Shown here in pieces: positions 1 to 6,969 of a stretch of DNA of 13,106 nt. The stretch is from Inquilinus sp. (GTDB taxonomy: Bacteria; Pseudomonadota; Alphaproteobacteria; DSM-16000; Inquilinaceae). The position numbers and the translations under genes were made by a program. The notes beneath the pieces were generated by a model. That model was not told where the DNA came from. It worked only from the letters and a program-made list of their open reading frames with translations, and did not search any database. Positions within the stretch are counted from its first letter, which is position 1, and each line of letters opens with the position of its first letter. Location: positions 1-13,106 of the forward strand of contig JABDIP010000333.1 in the NCBI GenBank assembly GCA_013003675.1. Direction: 5' to 3'.

Positions 1-1
1 C

Positions 2-1024
2 CCCTCGGCCCTGCCACCCTCGATTCGATTCCTCGGCTATGGCCCCGAGGCGGTGGAGGAGCGCGAGATTACCGATGTCGCTCAACTCGACGAGCTCGTT
101 CGGAACTGGCCGGTCACCTGGATCAACATCGACGGTCTAGGCGACCTCGATCTGGTCCGTCGGCTCGGCGAGATGTTCGGCATCCACCGACTTGCCCTGG
201 AAGACGTCGTCAACGTCCACCAGCGGCCGAAGCTGGAGGAGTACGAGGATCACGCCTTCATCGTCGCGCGGATGATCCATGCCGACGACGGCCCGCGCAC
301 CGAACAGGTATCGCTCTTCCTCGGCACCGGTTTCCTGCTGAGCTTCCAGGAGCGGCCGGGCGACTGCTTCGATCCCGTGCGCGACCGTTTGCGCGGCCAC
401 CGTGGGCTGATTCGCGAGCGGGGGGCGGACTATCTGGCCTACGCCTTGATCGACGCGGTCGTCGACGGCTGTTTCCCGGTGTTGGAGGCCTATGGCGAGC
501 AGCTCGAAGATCTGGAGGATTCCGTTGTCGGCGATCCGCAGCGCGACCATGCCGCCGCCATCCATGACATGAAACGCGACCTCCTGGCACTGCGCCGGGC
601 CATCTGGCCGCAGCGGGAATTGCTGAACGCGCTGACCCGCGAACCGCTGGCCTATCTGTCGGACCAGACCCGGGTCTATCTGCGCGACAGCTATGACCAC
701 TCGATCCAGTTGCTCGATGTGGTAGAGACCTATCGCGAAATCGCCTCGGGCCTGGTCGATGTCTATTTGTCGAGCGCCAGCGCGCGCATGAACGAGATCA
801 TGAAGGTGCTGACAATCATCGCCACCATCTTCATTCCGCTGACCTTCATCGTCGGCGTCTACGGCATGAACTTCCGCCCGGAATCTTCGCCTTGGAACAT
901 GCCGGAGCTGATCTGGTACTGGGGCTATCCGGCGGTGCTGGGTCTGATGGCGGCGGTTGCCGGCGGTTTACTGTTGGCGTTCCGTCGCATGGGCTGGATC
1001 GGTAGCAACCGGCGGCGGCGCTGA
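2..1024 (+). CDS. corA: CorA-type magnesium/cobalt channel (5' end cut by window edge)
   Basis: Inner-membrane Mg2+/Co2+ uptake channel of the CorA (2-TM-GxN) family. A GTG at 53 is a possible start. However, the frame is open to the window edge, and the residues before it (IRFLGYGPEAVEEREITDV) continue directly into the usual CorA N-terminal domain, so the true start probably lies upstream and the gene is 5' partial. Counting from the GTG, the soluble cytoplasmic alpha/beta funnel occupies about residues 1-245, followed by the conserved pore helix MNEIMKVLTIIATIFIPLTF. The signature GMN (in YGMNF) is at about residues 271-273, then the periplasmic loop with MPEL and a second membrane helix at about 292-311. 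The C-terminus is short and Arg-rich, as usual for the family, where a basic ring sits near the gate. The next gene follows closely on the same strand. The family assignment is firm; ion preference cannot be read from the sequence. Confidence 0.93.
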   Translation, partial: PSALPPSIRFLGYGPEAVEEREITDVAQLDELVRNWPVTWINIDGLGDLDLVRRLGEMFGIHRLALEDVVNVHQRPKLEEYEDHAFIVARMIHADDGPRTEQVSLFLGTGFLLSFQERPGDCFDPVRDRLRGHRGLIRERGADYLAYALIDAVVDGCFPVLEAYGEQLEDLEDSVVGDPQRDHAAAIHDMKRDLLALRRAIWPQRELLNALTREPLAYLSDQTRVYLRDSYDHSIQLLDVVETYREIASGLVDVYLSSASARMNEIMKVLTIIATIFIPLTFIVGVYGMNFRPESSPWNMPELIWYWGYPAVLGLMAAVAGGLLLAFRRMGWIGSNRRRR

Positions 1025-1034
1025 CGCAGGTCAA
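1021..1034. promoter_or_regulatory. Possible FNR/FixK-type box (one mismatch) before the symporter gene
   Basis: CTGAC-GCAG-GTCAA is one base away from the symmetric palindrome TTGAC-N4-GTCAA, which occurs perfectly upstream of hemN in this same window. It overlaps the last codon and stop of corA. A site centred at 1027.5 would put a class II start point near 1069, about 25 bases before the preferred symporter ATG at 1094. No convincing -10 element is visible, and a near-match inside a GC-rich gene end can arise by chance, so confidence is low. Confidence 0.25.
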
Positions 1035-1093
1035 TGGAGGAGCCAAGCGGAGCACTCAGCATCCACCGTGAAAACGCCGGAGCCCGAATTGTC

Positions 1094-2500
1094 ATGACGG
1101 TCGAACGCTCCCTCGTCCATTTGCGTGGCCCGCTCGGCGGGCTCAGCCGCCAGCGGCTTTGGCTGCAGGTTCTGGTCGCCATGGTGCTGGGCGTCGGCTT
1201 CGGTGTGTTGATCGGCCCGACCGGCGGGCTCCTGGGGTCGCGAGAGGCGGTCCTGGTCGGCAACTGGATCGGCCTGCCGGGGCGGTTGTTCCTGCTGGCG
1301 ATCCAGTTCGTCGTCGTGCCGCTGGTGGTCGCCTCGGTGGTACGCGGCATCGCCGCCGGCGAGGGCGCCGACAGTCTGGGCCGGCTTGGCGGTCTGACCG
1401 TCGGGTTCTTCATCGTCACCACCCTGATCGCGGTGATCATCGGCATGGGGCTGGCGATCGCCATCGATCCGGGCCGGCTGATCGACGGCGCCACCCTTGC
1501 CGACGCGCTGACCGAGACCGACCAGGAAGCGGCGGCGGCCGCGGCGGCCGCCGGACAAGCCATCGGACCGCCCAGCGTCGAGGCCCTGCCGGAACTGATC
1601 GTCAGCCTGTTCCCGCGCGACCCGCTGACCACCTTCATCAGCGGCAACATGCTGCAGATCGTGTTGACCTCGGTGATCATCGGCATCGCCCTGGTCAACA
1701 CGCCCGTCGAGCAGCGCCGACCCCTGCTCGAACTGCTGGCGTCGGTGCAGGCCGCCTGCATGGCGATCGTCGGCTGGGTGCTGCGCTTCGCCCCCTATGC
1801 GGTGTTCGGCCTGCTGGCCAACATCACCGCGCGTGTCGGCCTGTCGGCGCTGATCGGTGTCAGCGCCTATGTGGCGACCGTGCTGCTCGGCCTGCTGGCG
1901 CTGCTCGCCTTCTATCTTGCCATCGTCGCGCTGGTCGGCCGACGGTCGCCGATCGCCTTCATGCGGGACAGCCGCGAGGCGCTGCTGCTCGCCTTCTCGA
2001 CCTCCAGTTCGGCGGCGGTCATGCCGGTCAGCCTCGGCACCGCGGAGACCAAACTCGGCGTCCGGTCCTCGACGGCCCGCTTCGTGATCCCGCTCGGCAC
2101 CACCATCAACATGGGCGGTACCGCGCTCTACCAGGGGGTGGCGACGCTGTTCCTGGCCCAGGCCTTCGCCGTCGACATCGGCCTGCCCGGCATGGTGCTG
2201 GTCGTGGTGATGGCGGTCGGCGCGGCGATCGGCTCGCCGGGCACGCCCGGCGTCGGCATCGTCATTCTGGCCACCATCCTCAACAGCGTCGGTGTCCCCG
2301 CCGCCGGGATCGCCATGATCCTCGGCGTCGACCGCCTGCTCGACATGTGCCGCACAGTGGTCAACGTCGCCGGCGACCTCGCCGCCAGTGTCGTCGTGGA
2401 CCATTGGCTCAAGGGCCCGGAGGAGCGCGAGGCCGAGCATCTCGGCCGGGTGCCGACACCGGCGATGACGGGCCAGGACGGTGGGACCGAGTCCGCCTAG
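1094..2500 (+). CDS. Dicarboxylate/amino acid:cation symporter (SDF/DAACS family)
   Basis: Secondary transporter of the GltPh/EAAT fold, bringing dicarboxylates or acidic/neutral amino acids in with Na+ or H+. From the ATG at 1094 it has 468 residues. Visible landmarks are the serine-rich HP1 tip STSSSAA (302-308), TM7 NMGGTALY (339-346), HP2 GSPGTPGVG (380-388) and TM8 with D413, D417, R420, N424 and D428. The TM8 spacing is exactly that of GltPh D390/D394/R397/N401/D405; R420 suggests an acidic side chain on the substrate. An upstream ATG at 1034 would add 20 residues, but those codons have lower third-position GC and no good ribosome site, while GGAG at 1079-1082 serves 1094. Oddities: the TM7 motif, usually NMDGT, has Gly341 in place of Asp, and an Ala-rich stretch (146-153) lies in the loop after TM3. 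Substrate is unknown. Confidence 0.9.
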   Translation: MTVERSLVHLRGPLGGLSRQRLWLQVLVAMVLGVGFGVLIGPTGGLLGSREAVLVGNWIGLPGRLFLLAIQFVVVPLVVASVVRGIAAGEGADSLGRLGGLTVGFFIVTTLIAVIIGMGLAIAIDPGRLIDGATLADALTETDQEAAAAAAAAGQAIGPPSVEALPELIVSLFPRDPLTTFISGNMLQIVLTSVIIGIALVNTPVEQRRPLLELLASVQAACMAIVGWVLRFAPYAVFGLLANITARVGLSALIGVSAYVATVLLGLLALLAFYLAIVALVGRRSPIAFMRDSREALLLAFSTSSSAAVMPVSLGTAETKLGVRSSTARFVIPLGTTINMGGTALYQGVATLFLAQAFAVDIGLPGMVLVVVMAVGAAIGSPGTPGVGIVILATILNSVGVPAAGIAMILGVDRLLDMCRTVVNVAGDLAASVVVDHWLKGPEEREAEHLGRVPTPAMTGQDGGTESA

Positions 2501-2668
2501 ACGCCTCCGACACGGCCCGCCGGTCGCGGCGACGAGAATTAGCAAATCGTTATACACCTTGCATTAGCTCAGGATGGTCACCCCGTCGGCCTTCTTCGGG
2601 TTCGCCTCGGTCATCGGCGACTGAACCAGCCCCTGGGCATAGAGAAGCCATTCTCGAGAGGAGACTCC
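2501..2668. other. Intergenic leader before the chemoreceptor, with AT-rich patch and a tiny ORF
   Basis: A 168-base gap. Around 2535-2567 it is markedly AT-richer than its surroundings and contains TATACA (2551-2556) and TTGCAT (2559-2564), so a promoter is plausible here, although no correctly spaced -35/-10 pair is evident. An ATG at 2574 opens a 16-codon frame ending TGA at 2622-2624, with only a weak ribosome site. Just before the gene, GAGAA (2642-2646) can pair with TTCTC (2651-2655) directly next to the ribosome site GAGAGGAG (2656-2663). None of these is proven functional. Confidence 0.3.
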
Positions 2669-4018
2669 ATGGACACCCGCCAATCCGACGCTCCACCCGC
2701 CGACCGCGACGAGGATCTCGTCGCCTGCATCGACGCGGTGATCGGTGGTGACCTGATCATTCGCCCGCGCGGCGACGATCCCCTGTCGCGGAAACTGTCG
2801 CTGTTGTTCGACCGGATGGCGGCGGATACCACCGCCGCGCTGGACCATGCCGTCACCCAGTCGATGGCGGCGAACGAATTGTCGGTGTCCGGGGGGCAAA
2901 TGCTGCGGATGGCACGGGACGTCGATGGACAGACCCAGTCCATCGCCTCGGCGATCACCGAGATGGTCTCGTCCGTCGAAACGCTCAGCTCGTCCACCGA
3001 CGACGTTGCCGAATATGTCGAGGGCGTCACTCAGGCGACAATCGCCGGGGAACGGGCGGTCGAAAACGCGGGTGCGACCATGCAGCAGATCAGCAGCGCG
3101 GTCGGCGAGGCGGCCGGTCAGGTCGACGCGCTGAAGGGGGCGTCATCCCAGATCGGCGACATCGTCAAATCGATCGAGGAAATCGCCGCCCAGACCAAAC
3201 TGCTGGCGCTCAACGCCACGATCGAGGCGGCGCGCGCCGGTGAGGCCGGAAAGGGCTTCGGCGTCGTCGCCTCCGAGGTGAAGTCATTGTCCGAGCAGAC
3301 CGCGCGGGCGACACAGGATATCCGCGACAGGATCACGGCATTGCAGGAGGAGATGGGCGCCATCGTCGGGTCGATGACCAGCGGTGCCAAGGCGGTCGAA
3401 TCGGGCCTTTCGGCGATGGAAACCGTGGGCAGCGGCATGAACGAGATCGCCGGCGGCATCGGCGGCGTCAAATCGCGCATCGAGGAGGTCGCGACCGTGC
3501 TGCGGCAGCAGGCCGCGGCGTCGAACGAGATTGCTTCGGGTGCCACGGCCATCACGACGATGACCCAGCAGACAGTCGCGGGAATCGAGGCCAACGCCGA
3601 TACGGTGGACCGATCCATTTCGGCGACCACAGCCCATGCCGGGACCCTGTCGAACTATGAGGTGCCGGGCAAGATCGTGCGCCTGGCGAAAGCCGATCAC
3701 GTCATCTGGAAGAAGCGTTTGGCCGACATGCTGGTCGGCCGGGCGAAGTTGAGGGATTCCGAACTCGCCGACCACCGCTCCTGCCGGCTCGGCAAATGGT
3801 ACTACAGCGACCTTGCGGAGGCGTTCCGCGGTTCGGCCGCGTTCGCCGCGCTGGAGGGTCCGCACGAGCAGGTCCATACCCATGGCAAGGAGGCGGCACG
3901 GCTCTACAACGCCGGCGACCTGGACGGCGCGATCTCGGAAATCGCCGAGGTCGAAGCGGCGTCCAAGGAAGTTCTCGCGAAGCTTGACCAGCTTCTGATC
4001 GATTGCCCGGGCCGCTGA
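2669..4018 (+). CDS. Soluble methyl-accepting chemotaxis protein with C-terminal CZB zinc-binding domain
   Basis: Cytoplasmic chemoreceptor that would signal to CheA/CheW. The ATG at 2669 has a strong ribosome site (AGAGGAG, 2657-2663). The 449-residue protein has no signal peptide or membrane segment. Residues 1-85 are an N-terminal region with no recognised sensor; about 86-325 form the coiled-coil signalling domain, with the kinase-contacting hairpin tip at 171-211 (core QTKLLALNATIEAARAGEAG). A chemoreceptor zinc-binding (CZB) domain covers about 342-445. Its expected ligands are present: H344 (DHVIWKK), C372 (HRSCRLGKWYY) and H399/H403 (PHEQVH). Known CZB domains bind Zn2+ through a 3His/1Cys site and can respond to zinc or to oxidants acting on the Cys; whether this one senses zinc, redox state or hypochlorite is inference. 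There is no C-terminal CheR-tether pentapeptide. No che genes are nearby, so it is an orphan receptor. Confidence 0.93.
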   Translation: MDTRQSDAPPADRDEDLVACIDAVIGGDLIIRPRGDDPLSRKLSLLFDRMAADTTAALDHAVTQSMAANELSVSGGQMLRMARDVDGQTQSIASAITEMVSSVETLSSSTDDVAEYVEGVTQATIAGERAVENAGATMQQISSAVGEAAGQVDALKGASSQIGDIVKSIEEIAAQTKLLALNATIEAARAGEAGKGFGVVASEVKSLSEQTARATQDIRDRITALQEEMGAIVGSMTSGAKAVESGLSAMETVGSGMNEIAGGIGGVKSRIEEVATVLRQQAAASNEIASGATAITTMTQQTVAGIEANADTVDRSISATTAHAGTLSNYEVPGKIVRLAKADHVIWKKRLADMLVGRAKLRDSELADHRSCRLGKWYYSDLAEAFRGSAAFAALEGPHEQVHTHGKEAARLYNAGDLDGAISEIAEVEAASKEVLAKLDQLLIDCPGR

Positions 4019-4052
4019 CGTCGCGCCCTCGACCGGCACTTGAAGGTGCGGC

Positions 4053-4083
4053 TTGACCCTCCAGTCGCGGGAAGCAGTATCGT
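4053..4083 (+). promoter_or_regulatory. Putative CueR/MerR-type promoter for the multicopper oxidase
   Basis: A -35 box TTGACC (4053-4058) and a -10 box TATCGT (4078-4083) are separated by 19 bases, the long spacer typical of MerR-family activator promoters. The spacer carries an imperfect dyad, CTCC-AGTCGCG-GGAAG, resembling the CTTCC...GGAAG core of CueR sites. A start near 4090 would leave a leader of about 26 bases holding the ribosome site GGAGGG (4104-4109). A copper-responsive operator fits the gene it precedes. The pattern is read directly; the regulator's identity is inference, and no merR-type gene is in the window. Confidence 0.55.
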
Positions 4084-4115
4084 CTCCAATGGGTCGGTCG
4101 ATTGGAGGGACGGCG

Positions 4116-5555
4116 ATGCGGCAGGTGAGGGGCTTTGCGCACGGTCCGACACTGAATCGGCGGCGATTGCTCGCCGCCGGGGGGGCGGCAACCGGTCTCA
4201 TGGTATTGCCGGGTCCGGTGTCGGCGGCGCCGATGGAACGGCGCCTGCGGGCGGCGCCGGGTCGGGCGGCGCTGGTCGGCGCCGGCTATCCGGATACGGA
4301 AGTCTGGACCTATGAGGGCGGCGTGCCGGGGCCGCTGTTGCGGGTGCCCCAGGGCGGGCGCCTTCGGGTCGCGGTCGAGAACGACCTGCCGCAGGAGACC
4401 ACGGTGCATTGGCACGGGCTGCGCATCCCGCTCGCCATGGATGGCGTTCCCATCCTGTCGCAGCCGCCGATCGCTTCGGGCGAGACCTTCGTCTACGACT
4501 TCGTGGCAAAGGATGCCGGAACCTTCTGGTACCACCCGCATGTCCGCGGATTCGAGCAGGTCGAGCGCGGGCTATCCGGCGTATTGATCGTCGACGAGCC
4601 GGAGCCGCTTGCCGTCGACCGCGACGAGGTCTGGGTGCTCGACGATTGGCGGCTCGACCAACTGGCGCAGGTGACCGAGGATTTCGGCCATCCGATGGAT
4701 TTGAGCCATGCCGGGCGCCTCGGCAACACCGTCACCGTCAACGGCCGGATCGTCGAGCAGGTGCCGGTGCGGGCCGGTGAAAGGTTGCGTCTGCGTCTGG
4801 TCAATGTCGCCAATGCCCGGCATTTCGCCCTGTCCTTCGAGGGCCACCGGCCGCTGGTCGTCGCCTATGACGGCCAGCCGGTGGCGCCGCACGAGCCCGA
4901 GGGCGGGCTGATCGTGCTCGGGCCGGCGATGCGCGCCGATATCGTGCTGGATTGCGAGGGCCGGCCGGGCGACCGGGTCTCCATCGTCGACCGCTTCTAC
5001 CAGGGCCGCGAGTACCGGCTGCTCGACCTCGCATACGATCGGGAGGCGCCCTTGCGCGAGGACCCGCTCGACGCGCCGCGGGTGCTGGCGTCGAATCCGG
5101 TGCCGGAACCCGATCTGCGCGACGCGCTGACGGCGGAGATCGTCTTCGAGGGCGGCATGATGGGGGGCATGTCGGCGGGCATGATGAACGGCCACCGGAC
5201 TGACATGCGCAGCCTGATGCGGGCCGGCAAGATGTGGGCGGTCAACGGCATCGTCGCCGTCGGCGAGGCGATGGAGCCGACGGTCACCGTGCCCGAGGGG
5301 CGAACCGCGCATTTCACGCTGGTCAACCGCACCGCCTGGCCGCATCCGATCCATCTGCACGGCCATCATTTCCGCGTGCTGACGCGCAACGGCGCGCCGC
5401 CGCCGCACCGCGAGTGGCGCGACACCGTCCTGCTGTTGCCGGAGGACCGGGTCGAGGTCGCCTTCGTCGCCGGGATTGTCGGCGACTGGCTGCTGCATTG
5501 CCATGTGCTGGAACACATGGCCGGCGGCATGCTGGCGGTCGTCAGGGTCGCCTGA
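4116..5555 (+). CDS. Tat-exported multicopper oxidase (CueO/laccase-like)
   Basis: Periplasmic multicopper oxidase that would couple one-electron oxidations, probably Cu(I) to Cu(II) or phenols, to reduction of O2 to water. The ATG at 4116 has a strong ribosome site (GGAGGG, 4104-4109); a longer in-frame reading from 4053 would begin inside the -35 box and is rejected. Of 479 residues, about 1-38 are a twin-arginine signal (NRRRLLA at 14-20, then a hydrophobic stretch ending VSAA), consistent with folding around copper before export. All four copper motifs are intact: HWHG (98-101), WYHPH (138-142), HPIHLHGHHF (410-419) and HCHVLEHMAGGM (461-472), with Met472 as the likely T1 axial ligand. 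Residues 348-373 are Met-rich (eight Met in 26), a feature of copper-tolerance oxidases such as CueO. It stands as its own transcription unit. The family is certain; the cuprous-oxidase role is inferred from the Met-rich segment and promoter. Confidence 0.93.
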   Translation: MRQVRGFAHGPTLNRRRLLAAGGAATGLMVLPGPVSAAPMERRLRAAPGRAALVGAGYPDTEVWTYEGGVPGPLLRVPQGGRLRVAVENDLPQETTVHWHGLRIPLAMDGVPILSQPPIASGETFVYDFVAKDAGTFWYHPHVRGFEQVERGLSGVLIVDEPEPLAVDRDEVWVLDDWRLDQLAQVTEDFGHPMDLSHAGRLGNTVTVNGRIVEQVPVRAGERLRLRLVNVANARHFALSFEGHRPLVVAYDGQPVAPHEPEGGLIVLGPAMRADIVLDCEGRPGDRVSIVDRFYQGREYRLLDLAYDREAPLREDPLDAPRVLASNPVPEPDLRDALTAEIVFEGGMMGGMSAGMMNGHRTDMRSLMRAGKMWAVNGIVAVGEAMEPTVTVPEGRTAHFTLVNRTAWPHPIHLHGHHFRVLTRNGAPPPHREWRDTVLLLPEDRVEVAFVAGIVGDWLLHCHVLEHMAGGMLAVVRVA

Positions 5556-5564
5556 GGCCGCTTG

Positions 5565-5590
5565 CCGGTCGCGACGACCGGTCTAGTTAG
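5565..5590 (+). terminator. Possible terminator after the multicopper oxidase
   Basis: A perfect 7-bp inverted repeat with a three-base loop (CCGGTCG 5565-5571, CGA, CGACCGG 5575-5581) begins nine bases after the stop codon. It is followed by TCTAGTTAG, only moderately T-rich. The position suits an intrinsic terminator, but the weak T-run leaves it uncertain. Confidence 0.4.
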
Positions 5591-5646
5591 TCTGCTGAAA
5601 CGGCCTAGCCCGCCGACGACATGTCAAACCCGCAGAAGGCAGTCCC

Positions 5647-6369
5647 ATGACCTCTCCGGTCCTGATATTGGGTGGCTCCGGTGGAATCGGATCGGCGGTC
5701 GCCCAGGCCCTGGTGGCGCGCGGAACGCCGGTTCATCTGGCGGCTCGCGACGGCGCCCGGTTGGCTCCGTTGGCAAGGAGCCTGAAAGCGCCGTATACGG
5801 CAATGGACGCGACCGATCAGGACGACGTTGAGCGGACGCTGGCCGAAGCCGGCGATACCTTGAGCGGGCTGGTTTATGCCGTGGGCTCGATCGTCATCAA
5901 GCCGTTCGAGAAGGCGCGGGCGGAGGATTTCCTCGAGGCTTATCGCCTCAACCTTGTCGGCGCGGCGATGGCGCTGCAGGCGGCGGCTCCGGCGCTCGGG
6001 CGCGGAAAAGGGGCGGCGGTGTTGTTCTCGACTGTCGCGGCGGCCCAGGGTTTCGCCAATCACACGGTGATCGCGGCGGCCAAAGGGGCGGTCGAGGCGT
6101 TTACCAGAGCGGCGGCGACGGATCTGGCGCCGGCGATCCGGGTCAATTGCATCGCGCCTAGCCTGACCCGGACGCCGCTGGCCGAAGCCTTCACCGCCAA
6201 CCAGACGATGGCGCGAGGCCTTGGCAAGCTGCACGCGCTGGAAAGGCTGGGCGAGGCGGAGGACGTAGCCGGATTGGCCGCTTTCCTGGTCGGGCCTGAT
6301 GCAGATTGGATCACCGGTCAGGTGATCGGCGTCGATGGCGGCCGATCGACGCTGCGGACGAAAGGGTGA
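5647..6369 (+). CDS. Atypical short-chain dehydrogenase/reductase lacking the catalytic Tyr
   Basis: Rossmann-fold SDR protein of 240 residues, ATG at 5647 with a modest upstream AGAAGG. The nucleotide-binding glycine motif is present (LGGSGGIG, 8-15), as is the C-terminal family pattern (IRVNCIAPSLTRTP, 164-177, and ITGQVIGVDGG, 222-232). The catalytic region is altered: Ser128 and Lys146 are present, but the usual YxxxK reads I142-AAA-K146, so the general-base tyrosine is missing. The usual NNAG reads YAVG (77-80). The reading frame is intact and flanking residues are typical, so this looks like a conserved divergent SDR subgroup rather than a decayed gene. It may bind NAD(P)(H) without classical keto-reduction, or use another residue. 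It ends 12 bases from the oppositely directed YdcZ-type gene. No pathway can be assigned from context. Confidence 0.88.
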   Translation: MTSPVLILGGSGGIGSAVAQALVARGTPVHLAARDGARLAPLARSLKAPYTAMDATDQDDVERTLAEAGDTLSGLVYAVGSIVIKPFEKARAEDFLEAYRLNLVGAAMALQAAAPALGRGKGAAVLFSTVAAAQGFANHTVIAAAKGAVEAFTRAAATDLAPAIRVNCIAPSLTRTPLAEAFTANQTMARGLGKLHALERLGEAEDVAGLAAFLVGPDADWITGQVIGVDGGRSTLRTKG

Positions 6370-6381
6370 CGGCGCGCGCGA

Positions 6382-6825
6382 TCAGCGATTCCAGACGATC
6401 AGGACGACGCCGCCGAGCAGCATCAACGCGCCGGCGACTTTTGCCAGATTGATCGGCTGGCTGCCCGACAGCACGCCGAAATGGTCGAGCAGCAGCGAGG
6501 CCAGCATCTGCCCGAGTACGCCGAGCGAGATCATTGCCGCCGCTCCCAACCGCGACACCGTCGTCGTCGCCGCGACCACATAGAAGGCGCCCAGCAATCC
6601 GCCGGCCCAGGCCCAGGCCGGCACCGAGGTCGCCTGTTCCGCACTGGGGATCGGCGTTCGCTTGGCCAATTGAAAGATCAGCAGGCCGATGGTGCCGATG
6701 GCAAAGGAAATCGTCGCCGCCCAGACCGGTCCGTTCATCGCCCCGCCCAGCCGCGAGTTGATCAGCGCCTGCAGCGGCAGGACGGCACCGCCCATGATGG
6801 CGAAGGCGATAAAGAAGTAGGGCAT
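6382..6825 (-). CDS. YdcZ-type DMT-superfamily membrane protein (DUF606)
   Basis: Small integral membrane protein of 147 residues, entirely covered by about five hydrophobic helices. The N-terminal helix reads YFFIAFAIMGGAVLPLQALIN, with the family's NSRLGG following (residues 23-28). Further segments lie at about 35-54, 72-88, 93-112 and 127-145, the last ending LMLLGGVVLIVW. The pattern matches the YdcZ/DUF606 branch of the drug/metabolite transporter superfamily, whose half-size members often act as dimers; substrates are generally unknown. The ATG at 6825 has no visible ribosome site. It is convergent with the SDR gene and divergent from hemN, sharing the 144-base region that holds the FNR-type box, so co-regulation is possible but not shown. 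Confidence 0.82.
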   Translation of the reverse strand: MPYFFIAFAIMGGAVLPLQALINSRLGGAMNGPVWAATISFAIGTIGLLIFQLAKRTPIPSAEQATSVPAWAWAGGLLGAFYVVAATTTVSRLGAAAMISLGVLGQMLASLLLDHFGVLSGSQPINLAKVAGALMLLGGVVLIVWNR

Positions 6826-6920
6826 GGAGGTGTCAGTCGGTTGTTGCGGTCGGGGCGGCCGATCGGGCCGCGGCGAATCGCCAACGAGTTTAGGCGAAAC
6901 GGCGGCTCCGCGCGCCGGGG

Positions 6921-6934
6921 TTGACCCAGGTCAA
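6921..6934. promoter_or_regulatory. FNR/FixK/DNR-type operator upstream of hemN
   Basis: TTGAC-CCAG-GTCAA is a perfect 5+4+5 palindrome of the Crp/Fnr-family low-oxygen or NO-responsive type. It ends 35 bases before the hemN ATG and 96 bases from the start of the divergent YdcZ-type gene. hemN is a classic FNR/Anr/FixK target, since it makes haem without O2. At the usual -41.5 activating position, transcription would start about at 6969, at the ATG itself. Which family member binds cannot be decided from the site alone. Confidence 0.75.
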
Positions 6935-6969
6935 GGCGCCGCTGGGTAATCCGATGGCCTAGTCGGTCG

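Noticed and set aside
1034..1093. A longer symporter starting at the ATG at 1034.
   Set aside because: It has lower GC3 than the rest of the gene, no good ribosome site, and makes an unusually long N-terminus. It remains possible, but 1094 is preferred.
1031..2557. A 508-codon open frame on the minus strand opposite the symporter gene.
   Set aside because: It is His/Asp/Gln/Arg-rich with no recognisable domain, typical of the antisense shadow of a high-GC gene. The plus-strand frame has clear SDF-family motifs.
2564..2668. A minus-strand frame end (reading ...SPMTEANPKKADG... on that strand) in the chemoreceptor leader, considered as a pseudogene remnant.
   Set aside because: I could not recognise a family, and the frame continues as shadow of the chemoreceptor gene; there is no evidence it was ever coding.
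1159..2751. A 530-codon plus-strand frame in another register over the symporter and into the chemoreceptor gene.
   Set aside because: It is an Arg/Gly/Pro/Ala-rich shadow frame that runs past the symporter stop and over the chemoreceptor start; no motif supports it.
4053..4115. An N-terminal extension of the multicopper oxidase from a start at 4053.
   Set aside because: It would begin at the likely -35 element and place 21 residues before a normal Tat signal. The ATG at 4116 has a strong ribosome site.
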